A stretch of 64,000 nucleotides of DNA from contig NZ_JACHWH010000001.1 in assembly GCF_014191255.1 (NCBI RefSeq), positions 1,550,001 to 1,614,000 of the forward strand, given 5' to 3'. This DNA comes from Amycolatopsis bartoniae. GTDB taxonomy: Bacteria > Actinomycetota > Actinomycetes > Mycobacteriales > Pseudonocardiaceae. Shown one piece after another: positions 8,663 through 16,232 of the stretch (position 1 is its first letter; each line of letters begins with the position of its first letter). Below the pieces are notes generated by a model that was given only the letters and a program-made list of their open reading frames with translations, ran no database searches and was not told the DNA's origin. The position numbers and the translations under genes were made by a program.

Positions 8663-9841
8663 ATGACGACCTCCCGGAGCCGTCGCCCGAGCGACAGGAA
8701 GAACCAGCTGGCGGCCTGTGCCGCCGAGCTGTTCCGCGCTCGCGGCTACCACGGGGTGGGCATCAACGACATCGCCGCGGCGGCCGGCGTCACGGGCCCG
8801 GCGCTCTACCGGCACTTCGCCGACAAGCAGGCCGTGCTCGCGTACGTGCTGCTGTCGGGCGTGCGTGACATGGAGACGGAGACCACCCGCGCGCTCAGCG
8901 CGCTGAAGGCCGACGACGAGCAGGTCGAGCGGCTGCTGACCGGGATCGCGAGCGCGTCCGTCGAGCGGCGGGACGTCGCGGCGCTGTGGCGCTGGGAGGG
9001 CAGGCACCTGTCGCCGCGGGACCAGCGGGAGATCGGCCGCCGGTCGAGCGCGATCCTCACGTCGTGGGCGAAGGTCCTGATGGAGCGACGGCCGGAGCTG
9101 GCGGCGGCCGACGCCGAGCTGCTGTGCTGGGCGGCACTGAGCGTGTTCGGCAGCGTGTCCGTGCATCACACGACGGTGGCGAAACGGCGGTTCGTGCAGC
9201 TGCTTGCCGGACTGGCCCAGCGCGTCCTGCAGGTGGACCTGCCGTCCGGGGGCGAGCCCGAGCCCTCGGTCGCAGCGCCTGGTCTGGGCACGCCGTCCCG
9301 GCGCGAGCAGCTGCTGACCTGCGCGGCGGAGCTGTTCCGCCGCAACGGGTTCCACGACGTGAGCATGGAGGACATCGGAGCGGCGGCCGGCATCGCGGGC
9401 CCGAGCGTCTACCGGCACTTCCCGAGCAAGGCGAGCCTCGTGCAGGCCATCGCCCGCCGGGCCGCCGACCGGCTGGCGCTGGCCACCGAGGAGGTCCTGC
9501 GTGGCAGCTCGAACGAGCGCGCGGCGCTGGGCGGGCTGGTGGACTCGTACGTGCGCGTGCTCACCGGTTCACCCGAACTGATCGTGTCGTTCTCCATCGA
9601 CGGAGTGAACCTGGCGGAGCAGGACCGCGTCGAGCTGCTCCGCGTCCAGCGCGACTACGTGGCCCAGTGGGTGAGCCTGCTGTGCGCCGCGCAACCCGAG
9701 CTGCCCGCCCGCGAGGCGAAGATCATCGTGCACGCGGCGCTGACGATCGCCAACGACCTGGCCCGCACCCGCCGCCTCAACGCGCGGCCGAGCCTGCCCG
9801 CGGAGCTGAAGGCGCTGATGAAGACGGTGCTCGGCGTCTGA
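8663..9841 (+). CDS. Double TetR-family regulator (two HTH and two ligand domains in one chain)
   Basis: A 392-residue protein made of two TetR units in tandem. Unit 1 has its HTH at about residues 10-60 (AACAAELFRARGYHGVGIND, recognition helix with GPALYRHFADK). Unit 2 begins near residue 212 (REQLLTCAAELFRRNGFHDV, then GPSVYRHFPSK). Each HTH is followed by about 140 residues of helical ligand-binding domain. A normal TetR repressor is about 200 residues and dimerises, so this chain could act as a monomeric pseudo-dimer or bridge two operators. It lies between fadA-fadB and the fadE24-fadE23 pair, so a role as fatty-acid responsive regulator of these genes is likely but inferred. Confidence 0.9.
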   Translation: MTTSRSRRPSDRKNQLAACAAELFRARGYHGVGINDIAAAAGVTGPALYRHFADKQAVLAYVLLSGVRDMETETTRALSALKADDEQVERLLTGIASASVERRDVAALWRWEGRHLSPRDQREIGRRSSAILTSWAKVLMERRPELAAADAELLCWAALSVFGSVSVHHTTVAKRRFVQLLAGLAQRVLQVDLPSGGEPEPSVAAPGLGTPSRREQLLTCAAELFRRNGFHDVSMEDIGAAAGIAGPSVYRHFPSKASLVQAIARRAADRLALATEEVLRGSSNERAALGGLVDSYVRVLTGSPELIVSFSIDGVNLAEQDRVELLRVQRDYVAQWVSLLCAAQPELPAREAKIIVHAALTIANDLARTRRLNARPSLPAELKALMKTVLGV

Positions 9842-9999
9842 AGACGGTGCTCCACGTCGATTGACCTGCACACAAGTGCATTGTCGGCGTCGACTACTGG
9901 GCGATTGTTGACAATCCTGCTGGCCGACATGGCGATCTTCGGCGTGTCCTGTTGTTGACAAGAAGAAGATCGAACACCAGGACGCTCCGACACGTGCTA

Positions 10000-10017
10000 A
10001 CCTACTGACGAGTAGGT
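10000..10017. promoter_or_regulatory. Palindromic operator before the acyl-CoA dehydrogenase pair
   Basis: ACCTACT-GACG-AGTAGGT, perfect 7-bp arms around 4 bases, 24 bases before the GTG start of the first dehydrogenase gene. The core TACT-N2-CG-AGTA recurs at 63024-63035. A TetR-type operator is likely, with the upstream double TetR protein as first candidate. Confidence 0.65.
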
Positions 10018-10040
10018 AACGGCGGACGGAGGAGTGCGAC

Positions 10041-11378
10041 GTGGCAGCGCTCAACGGAACACCGCGGCGGAAGCGAGACGTCATGGGCGTGGGCCTCGCC
10101 GCACTGACCAGGCTGGCGGGCAGCAAGACGCTGGAGCGCGCGGGCCTGCGCGTGCCGGTGCAGAACCTGGTGGGCTCCGCGACGAAGAACGGTTTCCGCG
10201 CCGCGGGTGCCGCTTCGCGCGTGTTCAAGTCCACCCGGGCGACCGGGAAGCCCACCCGCCCTGGCAAGCCCGAGGACAAGGGTCTGTTCGACGTCACCCC
10301 GTCGGAGGACCAGCAGCTGATCGCCGAGACGGTGAGTGAGTTCGCCGCCGAGCAGCTGCGGCCGGCCGCGGCGGAGGCGGATGCGAAGCTCGCCCCGCCG
10401 GACGGGCTGCTGACCCGCGCGGCGGAGCTGGGCGTGACGCTCATCGGCATCCCGGAGGAGCTGGGCGGCGCCGGTTCGGAGCGTTCGGTCGTGACGAGCG
10501 CGCTGATCGCCGAGGCGCTCGCGCACGGTGACCTGGGCCTCGCGGTGGCCGTGCTGGCGCCGTCCGCGGTGAGCACGGCGCTCGTGCTGTGGGGCGACGC
10601 ACAGCAGCAGGCCGATTACCTGCCCGCGTTCGTCGGGGAGGACGTGCCCGCCGCGGCGCTCGCGCTGCAGGAGGCGCGGCCGCTGTTCGACCCGTTCAAG
10701 CCGGCGGTCAAGGCGCGCCGCACGCCGTCGGGGTACCAGCTGGACGGCGTGAAGTCGCTGGTGCCGCGGGCCGCGCAGGCGGAGCTGTTCATCGTGTCGG
10801 CCGACCTCGACGGTCGCGGGCCGGCGTTGTTCCTGATCGAGTCTTCGACGTCGGGTGTGACGGTCGAGGCCGAGCCCGCGATGGGCCTGCGTGGTGCGGC
10901 GACCGGGAAGTTGTTCCTGGACAACGTGAAGCTGCCCGCGGGCGCACTGCTGGGCGGCGCCTCGCCGGAGGTGTTCACCGAGGTCGTGCGGCTGTCGCGG
11001 CTGGGCTGGGCGGCGCTGGCGACCGGCACCGCGAAGGCCGTGCTGGACTACGTGATCCCGTACGTGAACGAGCGCACGGCGTTCGGCGAGCCGATCAGCC
11101 ACCGGCAGGCCGTCGCGTTCTCGGTGGCGGACATCGCGATCGAGCTGGAGGGCATGCGGCTGGTGACGTTGCGCGCGGCGGCGCGGGCCGAGCAGGGCAA
11201 GCCGTACGCGCGCGAGGTCGCGCTCGCCCGGAAACTGGCCACGGACAAGGGAATGCGGATCGGCAGTGCCGGTGTGCAGCTGCTCGGCGGGCACGGGTTC
11301 ACGAAGGAACACCCGGTGGAGCGGTGGTACCGCGACCTGCGGGCGATCGGCATCGCCGAAGGCGTCGTTCTTCTCTAG
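10041..11378 (+). CDS. fadE24: Acyl-CoA dehydrogenase family protein (FadE24-like)
   Basis: A 445-residue acyl-CoA dehydrogenase with an N-terminal extension of about 75 basic residues before the flavoprotein core. The C-terminal helical domain shows the flavin-contacting GVQLLGGHGFTKEHPVERWY. The chain ends just after GIAEGVVLL, so the conserved tail around the catalytic-base loop is cut short compared with its partner. Start GTG at 10041 follows GGAGG; an ATG at 10083 is an alternative that would shorten the extension. Length and order with the next gene recall mycobacterial fadE24-fadE23 (about 453 and 401 aa), an isoniazid-responsive pair. Mycobacterial FadE pairs often form alpha2beta2 enzymes for sterol or fatty acyl-CoA; substrate unknown here. 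Confidence 0.8.
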   Translation: MAALNGTPRRKRDVMGVGLAALTRLAGSKTLERAGLRVPVQNLVGSATKNGFRAAGAASRVFKSTRATGKPTRPGKPEDKGLFDVTPSEDQQLIAETVSEFAAEQLRPAAAEADAKLAPPDGLLTRAAELGVTLIGIPEELGGAGSERSVVTSALIAEALAHGDLGLAVAVLAPSAVSTALVLWGDAQQQADYLPAFVGEDVPAAALALQEARPLFDPFKPAVKARRTPSGYQLDGVKSLVPRAAQAELFIVSADLDGRGPALFLIESSTSGVTVEAEPAMGLRGAATGKLFLDNVKLPAGALLGGASPEVFTEVVRLSRLGWAALATGTAKAVLDYVIPYVNERTAFGEPISHRQAVAFSVADIAIELEGMRLVTLRAAARAEQGKPYAREVALARKLATDKGMRIGSAGVQLLGGHGFTKEHPVERWYRDLRAIGIAEGVVLL

Positions 11379-11390
11379 AAAGGGTTTGCT

Positions 11391-12605
11391 GTGATCAACC
11401 TCGAGCCTCCCAAGAAGGCCGGCGCCCTGATCAACCAGGCGTACCAGGCCGCTTCCCAGGTGCTGCGCCCGATTTCGCGGAAGTACGACCGTGCGGAGCA
11501 CGAGTATCCGAAAGAGCTGGACATGTTCGCCGCGGTGCTCGACGGGCTGAACTCGTCGGGCGAAGGCGGTGCGGGCGCGGCGGGAGTGCGGCGTTCCGAG
11601 GACGACGGCAAGAAGAAGTCCGGCAACCGCAACGGCGGCAACCTGAGCACGGTGCTCGGCACGATCGAGATGTGCTGGGGTGACGTGGCGTTGCTGCTGT
11701 CGATGCCGCGGCAGGGCCTTGGCAACGCGGCGATCGCGTCGGTGGCGAACGAGGAGCAGCTGGCGCGCTTCGGCAAGCTGTGGGCCGCGATGGCCATCAC
11801 CGAGCCGGACTGCGGTTCGGACTCGGCGGCCATCACGACGACGGCGGTCGAGGACGGCGACTCGTACGTGCTGAACGGCGAGAAGATCTTCGTGACGTCG
11901 GGCCAGCGCGCCGACGCCGTGGTCGTCTGGGCCACTTTGGACAAGTCGGCCGGACGTGCGGCGATCAAGTCCTTTGTGGTCGAGAAGGGCACGCCGGGCT
12001 TCGAGGTCGTGCGGCTGGAGCACAAGCTCGGCATCCGCGCGTCGGACACCGCGGTCCTGCGGTTCGACAACTGCCGCGTGCCGAAGGAGAACCTGCTGGG
12101 TTCGCCGGAGGTGGACACCAAGAAGGGTTTCGCGGGGGTCATGCAGACCTTCGACAACACCCGGCCGCTGGTGGCGGCGATGGCGGTCGGCTTGGCCCGC
12201 GCCGCGCTGGAGGAGACGGCACGAATCCTGTCCGAAGCGGGTGTCGTGGTGGACTACGACAAGCCCGCGAACACGCAACACGCCGCGGCGGCCGCGTACC
12301 TGGAACTGGAAGCCGACTACGAAGCCGCCTACCTGCTGACGCTGGAGTCGGCGTGGATGGCGGACAACCGCAAACCGAACTCGCTGCAGGCCTCGATGGC
12401 GAAGGCCAAGGCGGGCCGGTCCGTTGTGGACATCACACTGAAGTGCGTCGAACTGGCCGGCGCGTTCGGCTACACGGAGGAGTCACTGCTCGAAAAGTGG
12501 GCGCGGGACTCGAAGATCCTGGACATCTTCGAGGGCACGCAACAGATCCAGCAGCTCATCGTGGCGCGGCGGATCTTGGGGAAGACGAGCGCGGAGCTGA
12601 AGTAG
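11391..12605 (+). CDS. fadE23: Acyl-CoA dehydrogenase (FadE23-like partner subunit)
   Basis: A 404-residue acyl-CoA dehydrogenase. The middle beta-domain signature is AMAITEPDCGSDSAAI, and the C-terminal loop FEGTQQIQQL carries the glutamate that acts as base in canonical members. A Lys/Asn-rich low-complexity insertion (residues about 60-85, EDDGKKKSGNRNGG) lies in the N-terminal helical domain. The GTG start at 11391 follows AAAGGG and lies 12 bases after the fadE24-like stop, so the two are cotranscribed and probably form a heteromer in which this subunit supplies the catalytic base. The assignment by analogy to mycobacterial fadE23 rests on order and length. Confidence 0.85.
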   Translation: MINLEPPKKAGALINQAYQAASQVLRPISRKYDRAEHEYPKELDMFAAVLDGLNSSGEGGAGAAGVRRSEDDGKKKSGNRNGGNLSTVLGTIEMCWGDVALLLSMPRQGLGNAAIASVANEEQLARFGKLWAAMAITEPDCGSDSAAITTTAVEDGDSYVLNGEKIFVTSGQRADAVVVWATLDKSAGRAAIKSFVVEKGTPGFEVVRLEHKLGIRASDTAVLRFDNCRVPKENLLGSPEVDTKKGFAGVMQTFDNTRPLVAAMAVGLARAALEETARILSEAGVVVDYDKPANTQHAAAAAYLELEADYEAAYLLTLESAWMADNRKPNSLQASMAKAKAGRSVVDITLKCVELAGAFGYTEESLLEKWARDSKILDIFEGTQQIQQLIVARRILGKTSAELK

Positions 12606-12619
12606 CCCGCGCGAACGGA

Positions 12620-12657
12620 AACCGCCCGGCGCGCGTGCTGTCGCGAGCCGGGCGGTT
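12620..12657 (+). terminator. Hairpin terminator after fadE23-like gene
   Basis: Arms AACCGCCCGGC and GCCGGGCGGTT (11 bp, perfect) around 16 bases, 14 bases after the stop codon. A further copy of the right arm (CGGGCGGTTTCC, 12680-12691) could form an alternative, longer hairpin. Confidence 0.75.
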
Positions 12658-12695
12658 CTCGTTGGTCCGGATGGTCAGACGGGCGGTTTCCAAGA

Positions 12696-12800
12696 TCAGG
12701 CCCCCTGTAGACCCTCATCCGTGTCAGAGATCGGCACGCCCTGCGCCAGAAGCACCGACGCGTAGAAGTGCCGTAGCCCGTGCATCCTGTCGGCCCGCTT
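12696..12800 (-). pseudogene. Tyrosine recombinase (phage-type integrase) remnant
   Basis: On the minus strand this stretch encodes RMHGLRHFYASVLLAQG, the conserved H-x-L-R box of tyrosine recombinases, followed by GVPISDT where intact enzymes continue towards the EYLGH motif and the catalytic tyrosine. Both the N-terminal core and the C-terminal Tyr segment are missing: the frame stops at 12696 and upstream runs into the end of the Imm8-like gene. It cannot be active. It marks a past integration event at this spot. Confidence 0.7.
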
Positions 12801-12829
12801 GCGGTACTCGACACCAGCGGTCTGGACCC

Positions 12830-13303
12830 TCAAACTCGCTCCGGTGGGAACGAGGGCCCCGGATGGGCATCGACGTGGGCGTCGTACCGGTAGCCGTACT
12901 CCCACACCAACACCCGACCCAACCGAGAGGCGACAGCGCCCCAATCCGGTCCCGCCGTGGCTTGGCACTGCTCGTCAACCGCGGCATGAATCGCCTGGGC
13001 CGACCAACGCTCGACCAGCAACAAGCCACTGCCGAAGAGCACCCGGCCATCGGAGGACCAGGCATAACCCGGCCCAGGAGAGGCACCTGACGGCCCACCG
13101 CCCTCAGCGAAGCACTGACCAAGCCAAAGAGGCGTACAGACAAGAAAGTCAAACGCGTCTGCCGGGCCACTGTCCTCGGTTCCGACGAACGCGGTCAGGT
13201 AGCACCCGAAGCAGGTCGGATCTGGCGGTGCGAAGTCCTCGAACGCGCGAGGCGAGTAAGTCGTGATGCCCTGGAGGACTGCTTGGACACGAGGCAGGTT
13301 CAC
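12830..13303 (-). CDS. Imm8-family immunity protein (orphan)
   Basis: About 157 residues. The pattern matches the Imm8 family of polymorphic-toxin immunity proteins: a segment DFAPPDPTCFGCYLTAFVG, then DAFDFLVCTPLWLGQ (family hallmark F-D-F-x-V-C-T-P-x-W-L), a region with VLFGSGLLLVERWSAQAIHA, and the C-terminal DWGAVASRLGRVLVWEYGYRYD. Imm8 proteins neutralise toxin domains of Rhs/WapA-type effectors in the cytosol. No toxin gene lies beside it; an integrase remnant lies downstream, so it looks like an acquired or left-over antidote. Start chosen at GTG 13303 (MNLPRVQAVLQGITTYSP); an in-frame ATG at 13390 exists but adds an unconserved Arg/Gly-rich stretch. Confidence 0.7.
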   Translation of the reverse strand: MNLPRVQAVLQGITTYSPRAFEDFAPPDPTCFGCYLTAFVGTEDSGPADAFDFLVCTPLWLGQCFAEGGGPSGASPGPGYAWSSDGRVLFGSGLLLVERWSAQAIHAAVDEQCQATAGPDWGAVASRLGRVLVWEYGYRYDAHVDAHPGPSFPPERV

Positions 13304-13460
13304 CCGACCATGATGCGCCCCATCGAACGACCCATGCCTCCGGCGACCTCCTCGCAGGGGAGAGACTTGGGGAGGCCAAACGCATGCCATTCAGCGTGCC
13401 ATTGAGGCCGGTCAACCACGTTCCCAGGCCGTCTGAGGCCGGGCAGACGCAGCAGCTCGT

Positions 13461-13503
13461 GAAACCGCCCGGCGCGAGGGTTCCCCTTCCGTCGGGCGGT
13501 TTC
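13461..13503. terminator. Hairpin with a 16-base repeat of the fadE23 terminator stem
   Basis: Arms GAAACCGCCCG and CGGGCGGTTTC. The first 16 bases, GAAACCGCCCGGCGCG, are identical to 12618-12633 at the fadE23 terminator. It lies upstream of the Imm8-like gene and downstream of the small membrane protein gene on the same strand, which it may terminate. Confidence 0.6.
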
Positions 13504-13572
13504 GTGAGCGGAACGGCGCCGAGCGGATCACCACGACCCACTACCCGAGCGGCGACACCCCGCGCAACCGGT

Positions 13573-13797
13573 TCAGCGCCGCCGGGCTTCCGCTTCCCTC
13601 GGCGAACGGACTCGTGCGTCGCGGGCCGTCCAGTTCACCTGCGAACCCCGCAGCAGGTCGGCCGCGCGACGGTCTGCCCTGTCGGGCATCCGGACCTGCC
13701 GCTCGCCTCCCCGTTGCCGGTCGCGCGCGTCCGCGAGCAGTGCCGTGCCCAGCATGACCACGATCACTGCCCCGAGGCCGATCCACAAAGCCGCCAT
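13573..13797 (-). CDS. Small single-helix membrane protein, unknown
   Basis: A 74-residue protein: one N-terminal transmembrane helix (ALWIGLGAVIVVMLGTALLA, residues 3-22) and a highly charged, Arg/Asp-rich cytoplasmic tail. No family recognised. The ATG at 13797 is right for a short membrane peptide. It lies 54 bases downstream of the PhaC-like gene on the same strand and may be the last gene of that operon. Confidence 0.5.
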   Translation of the reverse strand: MAALWIGLGAVIVVMLGTALLADARDRQRGGERQVRMPDRADRRAADLLRGSQVNWTARDARVRSPREAEARRR

Positions 13798-13851
13798 TCA
13801 CGCACCCCCAGTACGTCGGTGTGCCGCCAGCGTACCCGGAAAGCGCTTCCC

Positions 13852-14880
13852 TCAACCCAGGAATTCGTCGAGGTACGACCACGTCGTCGTGCGGGCCCGG
13901 CGGCCGGTGAGCACGCCCAGATGCCCTCCGGGCGCGGTGCGGAACTCCACCGACGGCAACAGCTGCGTCAACCGCTCCACCGCCCGGCGCGGCGCGATCG
14001 TGTCGTTCTCCCCCGCGATGACCAGCACCGGGACCTCGATGTCGGCCAGCGAGATGCTCCGGCCGTTCAGGTCGACCTCCCCGTCCGCCAGGTCGTTCGC
14101 CCGGAAGAAGCGGTGGTAGATCTGCCCGAAGGTCCTCCCGGGGTACGCGATCATGTTGTCCATGAAGTGGTCCACGGCCTCGATCTGCGCCAGGAAATCC
14201 CTGTCGTCGAGATTCCGGAGGATCGCGAGCGGTTTCGTGATCTCCTTGTCAATCCCGGTCGCCCAGAAGACGCGACCGACCACATAGGACGGTGCGCCAC
14301 CCAGCAATCGGTAGAACGGCGTCAACAGGTGCCCGCCCGTCGCGGCCACCAGCGGGCGGAACGGTGCGATCAGCGGGATCGCGGTGAAGTCCACCGGCGA
14401 CGCGATCGTGACGAGCGACGCGATCGGCAGCGACGGGCGGGCCGCCGCGGTCAGCAGCGAGAACAACCCGCCGAGGCACCACGCCACCAGGCGCACGTCC
14501 TGCCCGCCCGCGTCCTCGCTCACCTTCCGGATCGCCTGCGGCAGCACCTCGTCGACCCAGTGCTCGATGCCCAGCCGCCGGTCGGCGAACGCCACCGTGC
14601 CGTAGTCCACGAGGTACGTCCGCTGCCCCCGCTCCACGAGGTGCTCGGCGAGACTGCACCCGCGCCGCAGGTCGAAGCACTGCGCGGGCGCGGCCAGCGG
14701 CGGCACCAGCAGCACCGGCGGCCCGTCCGACCCGCCGTGCAGCCGGTACACCGACCGGTTCGGCCCCTGGTCGATCAGCGTCCGCGGCACCGGCCGCAGA
14801 TCCGCCACCCCGCCCCGCAACTTGCCCACCACATTCGCCGCGGCGGCCGCCAGGCTCACCGGCGACAACGTCAGACTCAA
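13852..14880 (-). CDS. PhaC-like alpha/beta hydrolase
   Basis: A 342-residue alpha/beta-fold protein of the polyhydroxyalkanoate synthase-like group. The nucleophile elbow is VAWCLGG (Cys near residue 131, instead of Ser), as in PHA synthases; the acid is in VIAGENDTIAP and the histidine in PGGHLGVLTG. It is far shorter than class I PhaC (about 560-590 aa) and lacks the N-terminal domain, so it may be a cysteine-dependent acyltransferase or depolymerase-like enzyme rather than a true synthase. Its start overlaps the stop of the SDR gene by 4 bases (ATGA), so the two are translationally coupled and probably act on the same hydroxyacyl/oxoacyl metabolite. Confidence 0.75.
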   Translation of the reverse strand: MSLTLSPVSLAAAAANVVGKLRGGVADLRPVPRTLIDQGPNRSVYRLHGGSDGPPVLLVPPLAAPAQCFDLRRGCSLAEHLVERGQRTYLVDYGTVAFADRRLGIEHWVDEVLPQAIRKVSEDAGGQDVRLVAWCLGGLFSLLTAAARPSLPIASLVTIASPVDFTAIPLIAPFRPLVAATGGHLLTPFYRLLGGAPSYVVGRVFWATGIDKEITKPLAILRNLDDRDFLAQIEAVDHFMDNMIAYPGRTFGQIYHRFFRANDLADGEVDLNGRSISLADIEVPVLVIAGENDTIAPRRAVERLTQLLPSVEFRTAPGGHLGVLTGRRARTTTWSYLDEFLG

Positions 14881-15698
14881 GACCGCCGCACCCTCGCCTC
14901 GTACTCCGCACGCTCACCGGAACGCGCGCCCATGAACACCTTATCCGCTCCCACGGCGTGGATGAACCACTCCGACACCGCCCGCGGCACCAGCCTGCCG
15001 AGCCGCCCCGTCACGTCCAGCGAGCGCGGCACGTACACGTCGAACCGCGGCCGCCGCACGACGTCCACAATGGCCCGTGCCACGTCCTCCGGCTGCAGCG
15101 ATTTGAACATCTTCGTCTCCACCAGCCCGTCCGCGAGGTGCGTGCGGACCACCGCCGGCATGACGCACGAAATGTCCACACCGGACCCGCGCAGCTCCAG
15201 CCGCACCGCCTCGGACAACCCCACCACCGCGTGCTTCGTCGCACAATACGTTGCGGCGCCCGGGAAACCGGCCTTGCCCGCCATCGACGCGACGTTCACG
15301 ATGTGCCCACGCGCTCGCGGCCGCATGCGCTTGATCGCCTCACGCGTCCCGTGGATGACGCCGTGCAGGTTGATCTCCAGCTGCCGCGTGGTGGCCTCGT
15401 CGTCCTCCTGCTCCAGCGGCGCGAGCAGCATGATCCCCGCGTTGTTGACCAGCACGTCGACCGGCCCGAGCCGCCGCTCCACCTCGTCGAGGAACTCCCC
15501 GAACGCCCGGCCGTCGGTGACGTCCAGTGGCAGCGCGAGAGCATCCAGCTCACCGGCGAGCTTCTCGGCCCGCACCTGGTCGACGTCGCCGATCGCGACG
15601 CGCGCACCCAGCCGGGCCAGCGCCCGCGCCGTGGTGGCGCCGATGCCCTGCGCACCACCGGTGATCACGATGACCTTGTCCCGCAGCTCCGTTGCCAT
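14877..15698 (-). CDS. Short-chain dehydrogenase/reductase
   Basis: A 273-residue classical SDR. The Rossmann motif is TGGAQGIG, then NNAGI, catalytic Ser in VASMAGKAGFPG, and YCATK with the Tyr/Lys pair. A C-terminal extension of about 70 residues after the core (RFDVYVPRSLDVTGRLGRLV) resembles mycobacterial SDRs thought to work at the membrane on lipids. Start placed at ATG 15698 (MATELRDK); another ATG at 15707 adds three residues. It is coupled to the PhaC-like gene, suggesting NAD(P)-dependent interconversion of 3-hydroxy and 3-oxo acyl groups. That role is inferred. Confidence 0.85.
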   Translation of the reverse strand: MATELRDKVIVITGGAQGIGATTARALARLGARVAIGDVDQVRAEKLAGELDALALPLDVTDGRAFGEFLDEVERRLGPVDVLVNNAGIMLLAPLEQEDDEATTRQLEINLHGVIHGTREAIKRMRPRARGHIVNVASMAGKAGFPGAATYCATKHAVVGLSEAVRLELRGSGVDISCVMPAVVRTHLADGLVETKMFKSLQPEDVARAIVDVVRRPRFDVYVPRSLDVTGRLGRLVPRAVSEWFIHAVGADKVFMGARSGERAEYEARVRRS

Positions 15699-15740
15699 GG
15701 CGCCCATCCTGCCGCCCGCGGGACAGTTTTTCCAGCAGTG

Positions 15741-16232
15741 TCACAAGCGGCGTTCGAAGACCTGGACGGTGGTATCACGGACCGGCACCTCGACCGTCGG
15801 CGTGAACCCCTGGCCGCGGTAGTACTCGACCAGCTTCCCGTCACCGCCGGACCAGCAGTCCACGCGCACCACGCTCACCCCGCGGCGGCGTGCCTCGGCG
15901 AGGGCGAACTCGATGAGCGCGGCGCCGACGCCCCTGTGCTGCCGCGAGGCCAGCAGCAGGACCAGGTACAGCTCCGGTTCGTCGACCGGCGGGACGTACG
16001 GCACCCGCTCTCCGAGGATCAGCGCGCCGACGACGGCACCGTCCACTTCGGCGAGCTGGAGGTCGCCGCCCTGGATCTGCTCACTCACCCGCTGCACGCG
16101 CTCGGGATCCTGAGACCAGGGCTGAGCACCCCATTGAGCCGCCCGGCCGCGAGCCACCAGCCACTCCACGGCCTCGTCACCCAGCCGCAGTACTTCCGGC
16201 AGGTCGGCGACGCTTCCGGCCCGGATGTTCAC
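15741..16232 (-). CDS. GNAT-family N-acetyltransferase
   Basis: A 163-residue GNAT enzyme. The acetyl-CoA pyrophosphate loop is seen in RQHRGVGAALIEFALAEA (motif Q/R-x-x-G-x-G/A), preceded by the beta-strand YLVLLLA and followed by YYRGQGFTP near the C-terminus. It transfers an acetyl group to an amine; substrate unknown. Its start codon overlaps the stop of the methionine aminopeptidase gene by 4 bases, a coupling that hints at action on freshly exposed N-termini, though small-molecule substrates are equally possible. Confidence 0.8.
   Translation of the reverse strand: MNIRAGSVADLPEVLRLGDEAVEWLVARGRAAQWGAQPWSQDPERVQRVSEQIQGGDLQLAEVDGAVVGALILGERVPYVPPVDEPELYLVLLLASRQHRGVGAALIEFALAEARRRGVSVVRVDCWSGGDGKLVEYYRGQGFTPTVEVPVRDTTVQVFERRL

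Noticed and set aside
12606-12720. tRNA gene as integration target at the integrase remnant
   Set aside because: No cloverleaf could be drawn; the region holds terminator stems only.
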